Positions 25,379 to 32,780 of a stretch of DNA of 64,000 nucleotides are shown here, in pieces. The position numbers and the translations under genes are program-made. This DNA comes from Rhodococcus sp. P-2 (GTDB lineage: Bacteria; Actinomycetota; Actinomycetes; Mycobacteriales; Mycobacteriaceae). The stretch's first letter is position 1, and each line of letters starts with the position of its first letter. The notes under the pieces are model-generated. The model was not told the origin of the DNA, searched no databases, and saw only the letters and a program-made list of their open reading frames with translations. The stretch spans positions 1,922,001-1,986,000 of the forward strand of contig NZ_CP066779.1 of assembly GCF_016598535.1 (NCBI RefSeq), read 5' to 3'.

Positions 25379-26578
25379 TCACAAGCTATGTCCGAATTGT
25401 CGGATACTGACTACAAGAACACCGACGACGATCAGCACCAGCGCCACCAACGGCAACGCTCCCGCATCTCTGTCCGCCAAGATCAGCCCACCCACGACGC
25501 CGCCCGCCGCGATCGCCGAATTGAAGATCGTCACGAATACCGATTGCGCAGTGTCCACAGCGTCGCCCGTCGTATCCGCGAGCGCAGTCTGAAGGAGAGT
25601 GGGAGCACCTCCGAATGCCACGCCCCACACCGCGACGCTGAGTGCGATCGCTGCGAAGCTGTCACCGCCGACGCCCAAGCCGGTCAAAGCTGCTGCAAAG
25701 ACCACCAAGCTCAGGACGGTGAGCCTTCGAAGCGCCCGGTCGACAAACACCCCGACCACACCGATGCCCGCGAAGGCGAAAAGTCCGAACACGAACAACA
25801 CGGTCCCCAACCGATCGCCGAAACCGATGCGATCCAGAAACGCCGCCAGATACGTGTACACGATGTTGTGCGCGAGGATCCACAAGAACGCGACAAGCAG
25901 AATCGGTCGTACGCCTGGCAGGACCAGGACTTTCCGCACCGACAGCTGTCGATCCGCGTGTTGCCCGGGAAAGTCCGGCATCACCGTGAGTATCCACACG
26001 ACCAGAAGTAGCGCAGCAACCGACATCACGGCGAAGACGACGCGCCAATCGGCCAAAGTCCCGAGCCATGCCCCCATCGGAACGCCGATAGCCAGCGCGA
26101 TCGGCTGTCCGACGGAGGCAACCGCAACGGCCCGCCCCTGCAGACGAGGGGGCGCCATCCTGCGTGCGTACCCGGCAAGCAACCCCCACACCACACCTGC
26201 TGCCATGCCCGCCAGAAACCGAACACCCAAGGTGAGAACAAGATTCGACGACAGCGCTGTCACCAGATTGAAGACACCGAATCCAACAGTCGCCGACACC
26301 AGGACAGCACGTCGTCGCAATCCTCGGGTCAATGCGATCAGTGGTACCGCCCCGACGACGGAGCCCAACGCGTATGCAGTGACCAATTGCCCGGCGCCGG
26401 AGACAGATACGGACAGTCCTGACCCGATCTGCACCAGTAGTCCGGCCGGCATGGTTTCGGTTGTGATCGCGATGAAACCTGCCATCGCGAGTGCCGACAA
26501 CCCGGCCAACGGTAGCGCTCGGACGGAATCGGTCTCCGCCAGTGCCGAAGTCGCAGTCCCGTCCGAGTTTGCGCTCAC
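25379..26578 (-). CDS. MFS transporter (DHA1-like)
   Basis: A 399-residue inner-membrane protein with about 12 helices. It has the motif-A-like loop ALTRGLRRRAVLVS after helix 2 and AGMAAGVVWGLLAGYARRM in helix 5. The overall layout is that of the DHA1 drug/sugar-efflux group (AraJ/YdhP-like). Its start overlaps the stop of the dehydrogenase gene by 4 bp (ATGA), so the two are translationally coupled. The secreted-protein gene follows by 12 bp. Export of a compound made or modified by the dehydrogenase would fit, as would detoxification. The substrate is unknown. Confidence 0.9.
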   Translation of the reverse strand: MSANSDGTATSALAETDSVRALPLAGLSALAMAGFIAITTETMPAGLLVQIGSGLSVSVSGAGQLVTAYALGSVVGAVPLIALTRGLRRRAVLVSATVGFGVFNLVTALSSNLVLTLGVRFLAGMAAGVVWGLLAGYARRMAPPRLQGRAVAVASVGQPIALAIGVPMGAWLGTLADWRVVFAVMSVAALLLVVWILTVMPDFPGQHADRQLSVRKVLVLPGVRPILLVAFLWILAHNIVYTYLAAFLDRIGFGDRLGTVLFVFGLFAFAGIGVVGVFVDRALRRLTVLSLVVFAAALTGLGVGGDSFAAIALSVAVWGVAFGGAPTLLQTALADTTGDAVDTAQSVFVTIFNSAIAAGGVVGGLILADRDAGALPLVALVLIVVGVLVVSIRQFGHSL

Positions 26579-27477
26579 CTCGTCGGTGTTTCGGGACTGC
26601 CTTCACCCGACTGGCCGGAACGGACCAGTTCTGCAATCGACGCCCAGTCCATCTCGCCCTGACCGTTCGCCAGAGCCTGAGCAAGCACGCCCCGAAGTAC
26701 GCCACCGAACGGCAAGTCCAGATCGACGCTGTCGGCGGCGTCGAGCGCAAGCCTCAAATCCTTGAGGCCCAGAGCGGTGGTGAATCCTGCCGGCTCGTAC
26801 TGACGCGTCGCGACGAGGTTTCCGTAGCTGGAGTAGACCGGCCCGGGGAAGATCGTCGAGGTCAGCAGTTCTACGAGTTGGCTTCCGTCCACACCTGACC
26901 TCTCCCCCAATGTGATTGCCTCACCCAAGGATTGAATCGCGGAGAGGATGAGGTAGTTACCGATGATCTTGACGATGTTGGCCTGCTCCGGACGCTCACC
27001 TTGTGGCCACGTGCGAGCCCCGATGACGTCGAGGAAGGGCTGCACTCGCTCGAGGAGGGAACTGTCGCCGCCGGCGATGATGTTCAACTGGCCAGCCTGA
27101 GCAACAGAAACGCGTCCGAATACCGGCGCCGCGATGTACCCGATGCCGTACTCGGCGTGCAGTGCGGCGGCGCGCTTGGCAAGGCCGACGCTGACGGTGG
27201 CCATGTTGACGTGCACGGTTCCACTCGGAACGGATGTGAGTACGGCGGGATCCAGAATGGCCGCAGACACGGCCGAATCATCCGCCAACATCGACAGTAC
27301 AACGCCGGACTGGAATGCCTCGGCAACGGTTTTCGCGCCGGTCGCCCCTTCCGAGACGAGTTCGGATACCGCTTCAGGGCTGCGATTCCACACCGCCACG
27401 TCGAAGCCTGCACCCATCAGATTTCGAGCGATGGGACGACCCATCGCACCCAGACCGACCACGGAAACAGAAGTCAT
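26575..27477 (-). CDS. NAD(P)-dependent beta-hydroxyacid dehydrogenase-like oxidoreductase
   Basis: A 300-residue two-domain reductase. The N-terminal Rossmann motif is VVGLGAMGRPIARNL (residues 6-20), with NRSP at the end of strand 2, a pattern that favours NADP(H). Lys170 and Asn174 in IVKIIGNYL match the catalytic Lys/Asn of beta-hydroxyacid dehydrogenases and distinguish it from imine reductases, which lack that Lys. Likely substrates are small hydroxyacids or succinate-semialdehyde-type compounds. It is the first gene of a minus-strand operon with an MFS transporter and a secreted protein. It is divergent from a CGNR regulator, with two matching palindromes between them. Confidence 0.88.
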   Translation of the reverse strand: MTSVSVVGLGAMGRPIARNLMGAGFDVAVWNRSPEAVSELVSEGATGAKTVAEAFQSGVVLSMLADDSAVSAAILDPAVLTSVPSGTVHVNMATVSVGLAKRAAALHAEYGIGYIAAPVFGRVSVAQAGQLNIIAGGDSSLLERVQPFLDVIGARTWPQGERPEQANIVKIIGNYLILSAIQSLGEAITLGERSGVDGSQLVELLTSTIFPGPVYSSYGNLVATRQYEPAGFTTALGLKDLRLALDAADSVDLDLPFGGVLRGVLAQALANGQGEMDWASIAELVRSGQSGEGSPETPTR

Positions 27478-27496
27478 GGATTTCCCTCTCGAAAAT

Positions 27497-27521
27497 GTTG
27501 AACCACCTAAGACGGTTCAAC
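27497..27521. promoter_or_regulatory. Operator-like palindrome 1 between dehydrogenase and CGNR genes
   Basis: GTTGAACC-N9-GGTTCAAC, a perfect 8-bp inverted repeat, lies 20 bp upstream of the dehydrogenase start. A related site sits 48 bp away (27547-27567). Confidence 0.6.
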
Positions 27522-27546
27522 ACTCTCACACAGGTACAGTTGCTGT

Positions 27547-27567
27547 CGAACCGGTTGAGATGGTTCG
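27547..27567. promoter_or_regulatory. Operator-like palindrome 2 between dehydrogenase and CGNR genes
   Basis: CGAACC-N9-GGTTCG has the same half-site (GAACC) and the same 9-bp spacer as 27497-27521. It lies just before the CGNR ribosome-binding site AAAGGAGG, so both divergent promoters carry one site. It is probably bound by the CGNR protein. Confidence 0.58.
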
Positions 27568-27585
27568 CCATAAAGGAGGACGAAA

Positions 27586-28164
27586 GTGAACGAAGCAGGA
27601 GCTGATCAATCCGCTCGGGACGTGTTTCGACTCGACAACGACACGCTCGCCTTCCGCTTCACCGCCACCCTCACCAATCGGAACGGCTCGAGGTTCGAAC
27701 GACTCACGAGCACGCAGCGACTCGAATTATGGTTACGCGCCAACGATCTGATGGACACCCCAGCAACCGCGACAGAAGACGACCTCCGCGGCGCACGGGA
27801 TTTACGCGAGGCCATTCATCGCATCGGAACCGCCGTGTGCGAGGACCGCCGCGCCTCACGCGCAGATGTCGGGATCGTCAACACCGCATCCGAACTCGGT
27901 GATGCCCACCTCGTCCTCGAGAGTGGCCGAGCCCTCTGGAAATCAGCCGGAGACAATCCGATCCGCGACGGTTTGTCGATAGTGGCTGCCGACGCAATCG
28001 CGGTACTCGGTGGACCCGACCGCGACCGCGTCAAAGCCTGCCAGGGCGACGGGTGCACCGGCCTCTACGTCGACACCAGTCGTGGCAACAACCGACGCTG
28101 GTGCTCGATGAACATCTGCGGAAACAAAGCCAAGAAATCCGCGATGACCGCCCGCGCCGACTAG
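27586..28164 (+). CDS. CGNR zinc-finger regulator
   Basis: A 192-residue protein with an N-terminal ABATE-type ligand domain (blocks LAFRFTATLTNRN and RLELWLRAN) and a C-terminal CGNR zinc finger. The putative zinc ligands are Cys152, Cys157, Cys173 and Cys178 in the pattern CxxxxC...WCSMNICGNK, which gives the family its name. Such proteins are stress- or metabolite-responsive transcription regulators. The GTG start follows a strong AAAGGAGG box. It is divergent from the dehydrogenase-MFS operon and shares two palindromes with it, so that operon is its probable target. Its TAG stop overlaps the convergent channel gene's stop (CTAG). Confidence 0.86.
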   Translation: MNEAGADQSARDVFRLDNDTLAFRFTATLTNRNGSRFERLTSTQRLELWLRANDLMDTPATATEDDLRGARDLREAIHRIGTAVCEDRRASRADVGIVNTASELGDAHLVLESGRALWKSAGDNPIRDGLSIVAADAIAVLGGPDRDRVKACQGDGCTGLYVDTSRGNNRRWCSMNICGNKAKKSAMTARAD

Positions 28165-28790
28165 CTCATCTCACCTTCACGGCCACTCCATTTCGCCGCC
28201 GCCCGATCCCACAGCTTCTCGATGGGCGTCGACAGCAGGAGAAGAAGCAGCGGGAAGTACGACGTCACCGGAACGAGCACACTGACGAGCAGTGCCACCA
28301 CCATGATCAGGAAAGTGACGATTTCAGCGGTGAAATGCGGCTTCGCATTCTCTTCGCTCAACGACGGGTTGCGAACCAGACCCCACGCGACCACCGCGAG
28401 GCACGCAGCACTGGCTGCCATTGTCCCGATGTAGAGAGCCCTGGTTCCGAGATCTTGTGACGGCGCTGCAACCAGCGCCGTAGGGAAGGGCAAGAACACG
28501 ATGGTCATCACCCACAACCCCAGTCCGCGCACGACCACCTTGTCTCCGTCGATCACAAAACGAAGCAGTCGATGCTGCGACCACCAAAGACGGAAGATCA
28601 CCAGAAAGCTCAGAGCGAACGAGTAGAACTGCGCAGCGTGATCGCCCAGCAGTTCCGACGTGGTGCCGTGGTGGTCGCTGGTCAACTCGACCAGCGGAAG
28701 CACGAGCAGCGTGATCGCGATGGCGACAATCGCGTCGACGAAAGTGACGTAGCGCTCGAAGTAGCGGGTTCGTTCCGCAATCTCAGCCAT
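28161..28790 (-). CDS. TMEM175/DUF1211-family membrane protein (putative K+ channel)
   Basis: A 209-residue protein with six predicted helices. The N-terminal block RYFERYVTFVDAIVAIAITLLVLPL matches the TMEM175 signature helix in two overlapping stretches, though the usual R-x3-FSD is varied here (TFVDA, no Ser). Bacterial TMEM175 proteins are tetrameric potassium-permeable channels. A second characteristic stretch, FALSFLVIFRLWWSQHR, lies near residue 65. The ATG at 28790 is preferred over upstream starts because family homology begins there; the 43 extra upstream residues would be polar and unlike the family. It appears to be a single gene, convergent with and touching the CGNR gene. Confidence 0.82.
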   Translation of the reverse strand: MAEIAERTRYFERYVTFVDAIVAIAITLLVLPLVELTSDHHGTTSELLGDHAAQFYSFALSFLVIFRLWWSQHRLLRFVIDGDKVVVRGLGLWVMTIVFLPFPTALVAAPSQDLGTRALYIGTMAASAACLAVVAWGLVRNPSLSEENAKPHFTAEIVTFLIMVVALLVSVLVPVTSYFPLLLLLLSTPIEKLWDRAAAKWSGREGEMS

Positions 28791-28868
28791 TGCGGAAGCA
28801 TAAGCCTCACAACAGGAAACAGACCGGCGACGCCACTTTGCGGGAGCGGGTATCCGGAAACATACAAT

Positions 28869-28887
28869 TAACGAATCAAATTCGTTA
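28869..28887. promoter_or_regulatory. Palindrome A upstream of the MFS-amidohydrolase operon
   Basis: TAACGAAT-CAA-ATTCGTTA, a perfect 8-bp inverted repeat with a 3-bp centre, lies in an AT-rich stretch about 120 bp before the MFS start. A near-identical dyad lies 54 bp downstream. Confidence 0.62.
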
Positions 28888-28920
28888 GATCCCTTGACCC
28901 TGACGGAACCCATCCCCATA

Positions 28921-28943
28921 CTTAACGAATCACATTCATTAAG
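28921..28943. promoter_or_regulatory. Palindrome B upstream of the MFS-amidohydrolase operon
   Basis: CTTAACGAAT-CAC-ATTCATTAAG repeats palindrome A with 10-bp arms and one mismatch. Two similar dyads about five helical turns apart are typical of TetR- or MarR-type control, yet no such regulator gene is adjacent. Confidence 0.6.
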
Positions 28944-29006
28944 TGACTCGCATCACGCCACCAGGGGTCGGTACTGCCACCCCCTTCAGGACATGGGGTT
29001 GCCCTA

Positions 29007-30257
29007 GTGCCGATCAACGCTTCGACGAATACGCAGTCCGACCGGGTTCCGCTCACCGCCAACCGCGGTGTTGCTGTCTTCAGCATCGGCGTCATGGGGT
29101 TCATCACCGCGAACCTCATCCCCCTGATGATCGTGGCAATGGTCGAGGACCTCGGTGTCACCGAATCCGCCGCCGGCGCCGTCCTGACCGCATCGCTGCT
29201 GGTCTGCGCATTCACCTGCCTCGCCACCACTCGTATCGCATCGGGTCGGCATCGTCATCTCCTCGGCCGCGTCAGCCTGATCGCGATGGCGGCCGCATTC
29301 GGCATTGCGGCCATCGCGCCGTCCACGGTCATCGCGTGCGCCGCGATCATCATCGGCGGCATCGGCGCTGGTGGATCCGCGTCCGTTGGCGGAGCGGCAC
29401 TGGCCGCGCTCACGAACCCAGACCGGGCATCGAGCATCAGCGGGCTCGTGAACCGTCTCGTCGTCACAGCCGTCCTCGCCCTCATCCCCATCCTCGGCAC
29501 ACACATGACCAACGCATTCGGCATCGTCGCAGTCCTGGCACTGGCAACCGCCGCAACGGTCACCTGGTTGCCGTCGTCCCCGGTGAGAGAGTCGCCGGAG
29601 ACGGCGAAGTCCGCCAAGACGACCACAACTCTCCCCTCCGGGGTCAGCGCAAAACGACTCACTTTTGCCGGAACCGCATTTCTCGCAATGCTTGCAGTCT
29701 GGGCGATCAGTGAGGACTCGCTGTGGGCTGTACTCGGCATCATGGGTTCCGAGCACGCCGGGCTCTCGGATCAACAAATGAGTCTCGCACTGAGCGCATC
29801 GACGGCGGGTGGTGTGCTCGCGGCTGTTACCTTGACCGCGTTGGGTTCTCGGGTCAGTCGGACAATATCGATCTCCGTGCTGCTGATACTCGGGGCAATT
29901 CTGAAGCTGTCTGCCAGCCTCACCACCGATCCCCAGATCTACCTCGCACTGGTCATCGCATGGAACACTATCTACGCGGCCACGTTCATCGTCTTGGTTG
30001 CCATCTCGGCCGCTCTCGACGCGGCCGGCCGATGGTCGGCCCCACTACTGGGCACCTACCTCATCGGCTCCGCGTTCGCGCCGCTGTTCGGAACTTCGGT
30101 GACGGCGAGCCTCGGGTATCCGACCTTCGGAGTCATCATCTCGGGGATCAGCTTCGTTCTCTTGGTCCCGTTCGCCTTGGTTTCCCGACTCTCCGCACGC
30201 ACCGAGGGTGCGTATCGTCACCACAGCGCCGCCATCACTACTACCGTCATCGCGTAA
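29007..30257 (+). CDS. MFS transporter
   Basis: A 416-residue, about 12-helix inner-membrane transporter of the major facilitator type. The N-terminal half begins ANRGVAVFSIGVMGF, and a charged loop of about 25 residues (SPVRESPETAKSAKTTTT region) separates the halves. The GTG at 29007 is the first start consistent with the first helix. The amidohydrolase gene starts 16 bp after its stop, so the pair is an operon: this protein may import the amide or related substrate that the hydrolase cuts, or export a product. Two palindromic operator-like sites precede it. Confidence 0.88.
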   Translation: MPINASTNTQSDRVPLTANRGVAVFSIGVMGFITANLIPLMIVAMVEDLGVTESAAGAVLTASLLVCAFTCLATTRIASGRHRHLLGRVSLIAMAAAFGIAAIAPSTVIACAAIIIGGIGAGGSASVGGAALAALTNPDRASSISGLVNRLVVTAVLALIPILGTHMTNAFGIVAVLALATAATVTWLPSSPVRESPETAKSAKTTTTLPSGVSAKRLTFAGTAFLAMLAVWAISEDSLWAVLGIMGSEHAGLSDQQMSLALSASTAGGVLAAVTLTALGSRVSRTISISVLLILGAILKLSASLTTDPQIYLALVIAWNTIYAATFIVLVAISAALDAAGRWSAPLLGTYLIGSAFAPLFGTSVTASLGYPTFGVIISGISFVLLVPFALVSRLSARTEGAYRHHSAAITTTVIA

Positions 30258-30273
30258 GGATCACGTAGAAGTC

Positions 30274-31938
30274 ATGAATGACAGCATCACTCACTACCGC
30301 AACGGAAAGATCTTCACGGCTGCCGACGACGGATGGGCCGAATCGATAGTCGTCGAGGACCACAAACTCAGATTCGTGGGCGAAACCGTCTATGCCGAAA
30401 TCCTGGCTCCCGACGCCGAGGTGATCGACCTCGAAGGTGCCGTCGTGCTACCCGGTTTCGTCGACGCACATACACATTTGGTCATGATGGGATTCGCCCT
30501 GCAGAAGTTGGATCTGCGTGATGCCACAGATCTCGCCGACATTCAGTCCAGCATCAAGCAATTCGCGGAATCGAACCCGGACGCACCACGCCTGTTGGGT
30601 CGCAGTTGGTTGTTCTCCGCACTGGATGGAGGACACCCGACGCGAGAGATGATCGACGCCGTAGTGCCCGATCGTCCGGTGTACCTCGACGCCAACGACG
30701 TACATTCGGTCTGGGTGAACACTGCAGCACTGCGTGAACTCGGCATCGACGCGGACACTCCCGACCCGATCGGAGGTCGCATCGGCCGGGATCCGGTCAC
30801 CGGAGAAGCCACCGGAATGCTGTACGAGACCGCCATGATGCTCTATGTCTGGCCGAAACTGGCGGAGCTCGCGTCCGACGAGGACCGGGACGCCGCCCTC
30901 GCGCTCGCGTTCCGCCACTATCTCGAGGACGGCGTGACCGGTGCGGTCGACATGGCGCTCGGCGCGGACGAATTAGCCTCGTTGGAAAGAGCATTGGACG
31001 CCGGAGACGGCACATTGCCACTGCGCGTCGCGGCTCACTGGCTGATGACCCGCGAGGACAACGAGGCCGACAACGTCCGACAAGTTCACGACGTGATCGA
31101 GCTTCACGGGCGCGTCCAAGGTCCGTGGCTTCGGATCGCCGGAATCAAGATCATCATCGACGGTGTGATCGACAGCTGCACGGCCGCAATGAAAGAGCCA
31201 TACTCGGACGGCACCAACGCCGAGCCCATCTGGGATCTCGAGTCGTTGATCCCCGTCGTGACGGCCGCAGACGCCGCAGGCCTGCAGATCGCGATGCACG
31301 CGATCGGCGACGAGGCGTCGGAGATCGGATTGACGGCACTCGAGTACGCGATCGCTGCCAACGGAGACATTCCCCGCAGGCACCGAATGGAACACTTGGA
31401 GTCGATCACCCGGGACAACGTCGAAAGGCTTGCCCGCCTTGGCATCATCGCGTCGATGCAACCGGTTCACGCTGACCCTGCGATCCAAGAGAACTGGCAG
31501 GCAATGCTCGGCGACTACCGGGTGAATCGCGCGTACCCGTGGCCTGAATTCACCGAAGCCGGAGCGGTTCTGGCGTTGGGTTCGGACGCTCCGACGGCGC
31601 CCCATCCGCCGCTGCCGAACATGTTCATCGCCACCACCCGTCGATCCGCAATCGATCCGTCGCTGGCGCCCAACCTGCCGGGGTACGCTCTCCCCCTCGC
31701 GGACGCGCTGGCTCACGCAACCCGCGACGCTGCATACTCGTGCAGGTGGGAAGATGTGACCGGCCAACTGGTTCGGGGAAAAGCAGCCGATTTCGTCGTA
31801 TTGAAACAAGATCCGTTCACCGAAGGGGTCGATTCTCTTCTGACCACGGAAATCGCGATGACCGTGGTTGCCGGATCCGTGCGATACAACGCCACCCGGG
31901 CAAAGAAGACCGAAGCACAGCACACCGAAACCCGATAG
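30274..31938 (+). CDS. YtcJ-like metal-dependent amidohydrolase
   Basis: A 554-residue enzyme of the amidohydrolase superfamily (Amidohydro_3). Metal-binding features are visible in order: DAHTH (His66, His68), IKIIIDGVID (possible carbamylated Lys), AMHAIGDEASEIG and RRHRMEHLE with further His, and the late Asp in LALGSDAPTAPHPP. Family members hydrolyse N-substituted amides or formamides of diverse compounds in the cytosol. The ATG at 30274 follows a weak AAGGATC box. It is the second gene of an operon with an MFS transporter. No signal peptide is present. The substrate is unknown. Confidence 0.88.
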   Translation: MNDSITHYRNGKIFTAADDGWAESIVVEDHKLRFVGETVYAEILAPDAEVIDLEGAVVLPGFVDAHTHLVMMGFALQKLDLRDATDLADIQSSIKQFAESNPDAPRLLGRSWLFSALDGGHPTREMIDAVVPDRPVYLDANDVHSVWVNTAALRELGIDADTPDPIGGRIGRDPVTGEATGMLYETAMMLYVWPKLAELASDEDRDAALALAFRHYLEDGVTGAVDMALGADELASLERALDAGDGTLPLRVAAHWLMTREDNEADNVRQVHDVIELHGRVQGPWLRIAGIKIIIDGVIDSCTAAMKEPYSDGTNAEPIWDLESLIPVVTAADAAGLQIAMHAIGDEASEIGLTALEYAIAANGDIPRRHRMEHLESITRDNVERLARLGIIASMQPVHADPAIQENWQAMLGDYRVNRAYPWPEFTEAGAVLALGSDAPTAPHPPLPNMFIATTRRSAIDPSLAPNLPGYALPLADALAHATRDAAYSCRWEDVTGQLVRGKAADFVVLKQDPFTEGVDSLLTTEIAMTVVAGSVRYNATRAKKTEAQHTETR

Positions 31939-32035
31939 CTGATCGTTACCAGTTGTTCGATAACGCGCGCATGCAGCCCGGCGACAGAACGAAGGAGGGA
32001 CGTGAACTCGTGAACCCATACACTCTGGAGGACGC

Positions 32036-32686
32036 ATGCGCAGGAAAGCTCCGATTTCGGCCGCCGTCACTGTCTCTGCCCTGGCAACCACCGCTGCCCT
32101 GATCGTCGCCGGTTGCGGGTCGACCGAAGGAACACCTGAAGCGGCGGCGAGTTCCACGGCAGCCAGTTCAACGGAGTCGGCGACCTCGACGGCAAACGAA
32201 CCCGAGACGACGGTAACGAGCTCTCCCCCGCCACAATCGAACACCCGCACAAGCTCGTCAGCGACGACCGCAATCCCGGCCTCGGGTCCCTGTCTCGACG
32301 TCGACTCCTCGCTCGTCACCGACGCGATCGGCACGCTGGGCACCGACATCAACGGAGGCAAGTGGATACCGCGATCCGCGAGCGAAGAACAGATCGGGAA
32401 TTGTCCTGATCTGCTCTGGGTTTCGGTGGACGGCGACGGGGTCGGCGATGCGACGTATCAGTCACACGTCCTGTTCTTCCACGACGGAGCATACCTGGGC
32501 ACCGCTACCAGCGAGCCGTACTCGTACACACACGTCATCGACAGCAACAAGGATTCGGTATCCGTCCAATACCGTTGGCTGCTGGACGACGATGCATTCT
32601 GCTGCCCCCAAGGCGGACCGAACATAGTGAACTTCACGTGGAACGGCAGCGCCGTGGTTGCCGACGGCCAGTTCCCGCCCTCCTGA
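32036..32686 (+). CDS. LppP/LprE-type lipoprotein
   Basis: A 216-residue exported lipoprotein. The signal sequence ends in the lipobox LIVAGC with the lipidated Cys at about residue 27. A Ser/Thr/Ala/Glu-rich linker of about 60 residues, typical of mycobacterial cell-wall lipoproteins, follows. The folded part starts near GPCLDVDSSLV and contains VLFFHDGAYLGTATSEPY, the signature I associate with the LppP/LprE family. A further Cys pair (FCCPQGG) lies near the C-terminus. The molecular function of this family is unknown. The ATG at 32036 follows a TGGAGGA box. A strong terminator follows at 32720-32760, so it forms its own transcript. Confidence 0.84.
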   Translation: MRRKAPISAAVTVSALATTAALIVAGCGSTEGTPEAAASSTAASSTESATSTANEPETTVTSSPPPQSNTRTSSSATTAIPASGPCLDVDSSLVTDAIGTLGTDINGGKWIPRSASEEQIGNCPDLLWVSVDGDGVGDATYQSHVLFFHDGAYLGTATSEPYSYTHVIDSNKDSVSVQYRWLLDDDAFCCPQGGPNIVNFTWNGSAVVADGQFPPS

Positions 32687-32719
32687 ACCTGCCCGGATCC
32701 GAGTGGGCTCCGAATACAA

Positions 32720-32760
32720 CTGTGCCCCAGCGACAACGGTCACTGGGGCACAGTTTTCTT
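32720..32760 (+). terminator. Intrinsic terminator of the lipoprotein gene
   Basis: An 11-bp perfect stem (32720-32730 with 32743-32753) with a 12-nt loop is followed by TTTTCTT, a classical Rho-independent terminator. It also lies just beyond the stop of the convergent oxidoreductase gene. Confidence 0.85.
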
Positions 32761-32780
32761 CGATCTACTCGCCGGCGCTC

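Noticed and set aside
25599-26765. 388-codon plus-strand frame opposite the MFS gene
   Set aside because: Composition (Thr/Arg/Ala/Pro-rich, no folds) is that of a shadow frame; the minus strand encodes a normal 12-helix transporter.
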